From PWXP01 sp964487655 (GTDB lineage Bacteria; Planctomycetota; Planctomycetia; Pirellulales; Thermoguttaceae), in contig CAZASB010000017.1 of assembly GCA_964487655.1 (NCBI GenBank), positions 1-29,828 on the forward strand: a stretch of 29,828 nucleotides of DNA, read 5' to 3'. The position numbers and the translations under genes were made by a program. The notes beneath the pieces are model-generated. The model made no database searches. It was not told the DNA's origin and saw only the letters and a list, made by a program, of their open reading frames with translations. This document shows, piece by piece, positions 26,962 through 29,828 of this stretch (the first letter of the stretch is position 1; every line of letters begins with the position of its first letter).

Positions 26962-28923
26962 ATGAACCTAGGCATACCCCCCCGCAGCGCAATCTTCGAA
27001 CAGCCCATCCACCGACCGCAAGGAGCGATTCGACAACCAGACGGCTCGGTCGAGTGGCGGCTGTGGGCACCGAAGGCCGGGCAGGTGCAACTTGTTCTGC
27101 AACGCGATGAACGTCATGACGAGCATGACATGGCCGCCGAGCCCAACGGCTATTTCACTTTCCACGCGGCGAGCGTTGCCGAGGGCGATCGCTACACTTA
27201 CCGGCTTCTCGAACGAGGCCAGTTTCCCGATCCGGCGTCGCGATGGCAGCCAGACGGCGTCCACGCGCCGTCGGCCGTCTTCTTCCCAGATGACTATCCC
27301 TGGTCCGATTCTGGATGGACTGGCGTTCCTCGCGAGGAACTGGTTATCTATGAACTGCACGTCGGGACATTCACGCTCGAGGGCACGTTCGATGCTGCCG
27401 TGCCGCGACTTGAGCAACTAAGGGAGCTTGGGGTGACTGCCATCGAGATCATGCCGGTTGCTCAGTTTCCCGGTGGCCGAAATTGGGGCTACGATGGCGT
27501 CTTCTTGTATGCCGTGCAAAATAGCTATGGTGGACCCCGTGGCTTGCAGCAGTTGGTCGATGCGGCACACGGCGAGGGTCTGGCCGTGTTTCTTGACGTG
27601 GTGTACAACCATTTCGGCCCGGAAGGATGCTACCTTTCTCAGTTCGGCCCATACTTCACCGACCGCTACCACACACCCTGGGGTGGCGCGGTAAACTACG
27701 ACGGGCCGGACAGCGACCCTGTACGCCGATTCGTGGTCGAGAACGCCCGGATGTGGGTCCGCGATTTCCACGTGGACGGTTTGCGGCTCGACGCGGTCCA
27801 TGCTATCCATGACTTCAGCGCTCGGCACATTCTGGCCGAACTTCAGGACGGTGTCCAAGAACTCGCCCGCGAGCAAGGTCGCACGGTCCACGTCATTGCG
27901 GAGACCAACCAGAACAATGTCCGCCTGATCGACCCGGTGGAACGAAACGGCTTCGGACTGGACGGTTTGTGGAGCGACGACTTTCACCATTGCGTGCGAG
28001 TACTCTTAACTGGCAACCGGGAAGGCTACTACCGCGACTTTAGTCGGCCAGAACATCTGGCGAAAGCCCTAGAGCAAGTGTTTGTCTATGATGGTCAGTA
28101 CAGTCCATTCCGGCGGCGAAGGCACGGCATGCTCGTGGGCAACCGCGACCGCTCACGATTTGTTGTGTGTATTCACAACCACGACCAGATAGGCAACCGC
28201 GCCTTGGGCGACCGTTCAGCCGCTTACCTGCCGGAGCCGGCCCAACGCCTTGCCTGCGGACTGCTGCTTATCTCGCCGTGCGTGCCGCTGTTGTTCATGG
28301 GCGAGGAGTACGCGGAGCGGCACCCATTTCCCTTCTTCTGCTCGTTTGGCGACGAGCCGTTGGTTGAGGCCGTGCGGCGTGGTCGGCGGGAGGAGTTCGC
28401 CGCGCTCGAGTTCCAGTGGGACGATGAGATACCCGACCCCCAGGCCGTAACCACATTCAATTCCGCCAAGCTCGCGTGGCAATGGCCCGAGGGCACGTTC
28501 CACGCGCGCCTGCGCCGGCTTTATGCCGATTTCCTGACAGCAAGACGAACATGGCCCGGCCTGCTTGACCGCGAGCGGACGAAAGCACGGGTCGTGAAGT
28601 CGAGTCTGGGGAATGCCGGCGGGGAAGAATCGCCGACCATCCTGGTGATCGAGCGCGGCGGAGCGCAGGGCGTCTTGATTTGTGCGAACCTCACAAACCG
28701 TCGCGTACCGCTCTACAATGTAGCACGACTCTTCGAGTCGTCTTCTCGCGACTCGGAGAGTTGCACCGCAAAGCCGCTTTCCGCGGAAGACAATCCATTT
28801 TCCGACAAATGCCTGTTGAGCACGGAGGCAAGGAAATATGGTGGCATTCGCGATACAACTGGGTGGATCGATGAGTTATTGCCGCTGGAATTGGTCATTT
28901 GGAGCATGGAGAGGGCACAATGA
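26962..28923 (+). CDS. treZ: Malto-oligosyltrehalose trehalohydrolase (GH13)
   Basis: TreZ releases trehalose from the malto-oligosyltrehalose made by TreY. The 653 residues start with an N-terminal beta-sandwich (VEWRLWAPKAGQVQLVL). A GH13 barrel follows with DVVYNHFGPEG, nucleophile Asp277 (GLRLDAVHAI), acid/base Glu314 (VIAETNQNN) and Asp408 (IHNHDQIGNR), all intact. The C-terminal domain ends with an STEARKYGG motif seen in relatives. A stretch near residues 590-625 (SSSRDSESCTAKPLSAEDNP) is longer than I expect. AAGGAC just upstream of the ATG is a modest ribosome site. The stop overlaps the treY start by ATGA, the usual coupled treZ-treY arrangement. Confidence 0.95.
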   Translation: MNLGIPPRSAIFEQPIHRPQGAIRQPDGSVEWRLWAPKAGQVQLVLQRDERHDEHDMAAEPNGYFTFHAASVAEGDRYTYRLLERGQFPDPASRWQPDGVHAPSAVFFPDDYPWSDSGWTGVPREELVIYELHVGTFTLEGTFDAAVPRLEQLRELGVTAIEIMPVAQFPGGRNWGYDGVFLYAVQNSYGGPRGLQQLVDAAHGEGLAVFLDVVYNHFGPEGCYLSQFGPYFTDRYHTPWGGAVNYDGPDSDPVRRFVVENARMWVRDFHVDGLRLDAVHAIHDFSARHILAELQDGVQELAREQGRTVHVIAETNQNNVRLIDPVERNGFGLDGLWSDDFHHCVRVLLTGNREGYYRDFSRPEHLAKALEQVFVYDGQYSPFRRRRHGMLVGNRDRSRFVVCIHNHDQIGNRALGDRSAAYLPEPAQRLACGLLLISPCVPLLFMGEEYAERHPFPFFCSFGDEPLVEAVRRGRREEFAALEFQWDDEIPDPQAVTTFNSAKLAWQWPEGTFHARLRRLYADFLTARRTWPGLLDRERTKARVVKSSLGNAGGEESPTILVIERGGAQGVLICANLTNRRVPLYNVARLFESSSRDSESCTAKPLSAEDNPFSDKCLLSTEARKYGGIRDTTGWIDELLPLELVIWSMERAQ

Positions 28924-29324
28924 GCACTCTTTCCGTCATACAAGCCGAGGTTATTGACGCAGTCCGGCAAAAGCTGGCGCAACGCAAGCCGTACCCTCGA
29001 GCCACGTACCGGCTTCAGTTCCATAAGGATCATTGTACCTTCCGCGACGCAGCCGCCTTGACGCCCTACCTGAGCCAGTTGGGCATTAGCCACGTCAATG
29101 GACTATTCGATCCACTCGATTACCTATGGCGTTTACGGCATGGGTATGTCCGCGCCGTTGCGAGGCATTGCTTTGCCCGTCCTATCACCGCAAGTGCGCG
29201 AGCAAGAGATGCGGCTGTTGGAGCAGTGGCGTCTCTCGGCCAAGCCGTTGGAACCGGGACGCGTGCTCGCGTCCTTTCCCGTCGTGAAGTTGGACTACTC
29301 CGACGCGGTAACATTCCAGCGTAA
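28920..29324 (+). pseudogene. treY: 5' remnant of malto-oligosyltrehalose synthase
   Basis: TreY converts the reducing end of maltodextrins to a trehalose unit for TreZ. From the ATG at 28920, about 59 residues match the TreY N-terminus (PRATYRLQFHKDH, then ALTPYLSQLGISHV). Homology breaks right after the HV codons, near 29096; the expected continuation (YASP..., HGYD) is absent and the frame runs through unrelated sequence to a stop at 29324. A whole TreY is about 700-950 residues, so the catalytic barrel is lost. The ATGA overlap with treZ shows this was the coupled downstream gene. Confidence 0.85.
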
Positions 29325-29828
29325 CCAGGACGGCAAGGAGGACATGGTCTGGGACCACGTGCTGTTCCAAGGCGACACGCCCAAGCCCACTCCGACCAAT
29401 GACGCCGAGGCCAAGCGTTACCGCGTCAACATGAGCATCGACTACAAGCCCAGCGTCGCGACCATCAAGACACATCCCCAGCGAGCCCACGCAAGGCGAG
29501 CCAGTCAAGCGGTCCGCCGCCGTCTTCAGGCCGAGACCGGGCGGTGGCGCGGCGCCGCGGTTGCAGATCAATCGCCAGCCGGTTGCGGCGGACGCAGTGC
29601 GTCGCGTGCAGTTGGCCCATAGGGTGGACCTTCTGGTCTCCAATCCGAATGTGCTGCCAGGGCAGACCTTCACGCTCACGGCAACGGTGGCCGGCAGCGA
29701 CTCAGTGGCGGGCAAGGAAGCAACTTTCTATTGGGTCCATGCGCCGAAAGTCGCCTACCGCAACAAGCCGACCGCAACAAGCCGGAGGAGTATTCGGTCA
29801 TTGGAAAGGCGCTCAGCGGCCCGGACGG
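29098..29828 (+). pseudogene. Disrupted unrecognised gene, continuing past the window edge
   Basis: Right after the treY break, frame 1 gives a protein-like stretch from 29098 (MDYSIHSITYGVYGMGMSA, ... VREQEMRLLEQWRLS, ... VKLDYSDAVTFQRNQDGKE) to about 29470. It then turns into Arg/Ala-rich frameshift-like sequence and stops at 29622. Frame 2 takes over near 29470 (IPSEPTQGEPVKRSAAVF, ... DLLVSNPNVLPGQTFTLTAT), which looks like an Ig-like or adhesin-type beta domain. A 14-base tandem duplication at 29757-29784 breaks that frame too; without it the protein would read YRNKPEEYSVIGKALSGPDG to the edge. This is one gene with two frameshifts, or a low-quality contig end. I do not recognise the family. 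Confidence 0.6.
29757..29784. repeat. Perfect 14-base tandem duplication causing a frameshift
   Basis: ACCGCAACAAGCCG occurs at 29757-29770 and is repeated exactly at 29771-29784. Fourteen is not a multiple of three, so one copy throws the frame-2 reading out; removing it restores an open frame to the edge of the window. It may be a replication slippage product or an assembly error. Confidence 0.9.

Noticed and set aside
28713..28860. An insertion in the TreZ C-terminus
   Set aside because: The stretch is longer than expected, but the frame is intact and the expected STEARKYGG ending follows, so it is probably ordinary length variation.
1..29828. CRISPR arrays, tRNA/rRNA genes, transposases, phage genes or tmRNA beside smpB
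   Set aside because: None seen. There are no regularly spaced repeats and no recognisable RNA genes or recombinases in the window.

Overview
The window is about 60% GC, densely coded and has no RNA genes. It looks like a planctomycete of the Pirellulales type. The evidence is a giant duplicated UvrA, a fused trehalose synthase/maltokinase, many Sec- and Tat-exported sugar-active proteins, a DUF1080/Gfo-Idh-MocA pair, and a short dispersed repeat that encodes an EDEAPAEP peptide on one strand. This taxonomic call rests on remembered family distributions, not on a search. The first gene runs off the left edge and disrupted reading frames run off the right edge, so the window may be a whole contig.

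Layout. (1) 3-7394, plus strand: the rest of a double-length UvrA with an extra C-terminal region, followed closely by a small carbohydrate-binding-like protein. (2) 7465-9068: the divergent housekeeping pair lipA (minus) and smpB (plus). (3) 9241-17122, plus strand: a two-module esterase-like hydrolase, a 5' remnant of the debranching enzyme gene glgX, treS-mak and malQ. (4) 26705-17117, minus strand: five co-directional genes for exported proteins. In transcription order these are an acetyl-xylan-esterase-like hydrolase, a parallel beta-helix protein, a large putative glycoside hydrolase, a DUF1080 protein and a Tat-exported Gfo/Idh/MocA oxidoreductase. (5) 26962-29828, plus strand: treZ, a 5' remnant of treY, then a disrupted unrecognised gene. 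No stretch over 300 bases lacks a gene. The two largest gaps are about 256 bases (26706-26961, a divergent promoter region) and about 140 bases (11523-11662, a decayed repeat).

How the genes fit together. TreS, MalQ and TreZ (with GlgX and TreY) belong to cytoplasmic glycogen/maltodextrin/trehalose interconversion. Here the set is damaged. GlgX keeps about 40 residues, TreY about 59, and the maltokinase half of TreS-Mak has lost the usual HGDYHLGQ catalytic loop (it reads HGNYGLDE). The minus-strand operon lies between malQ and treZ and splits what would otherwise be one cluster. That operon resembles a small exported glycan-degradation locus. It pairs deacetylation and a polysaccharide-binding or cleaving beta-helix with a DUF1080/oxidoreductase pair that may act through 3-keto-sugar chemistry. 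It is the best candidate here for an uncharacterised system.
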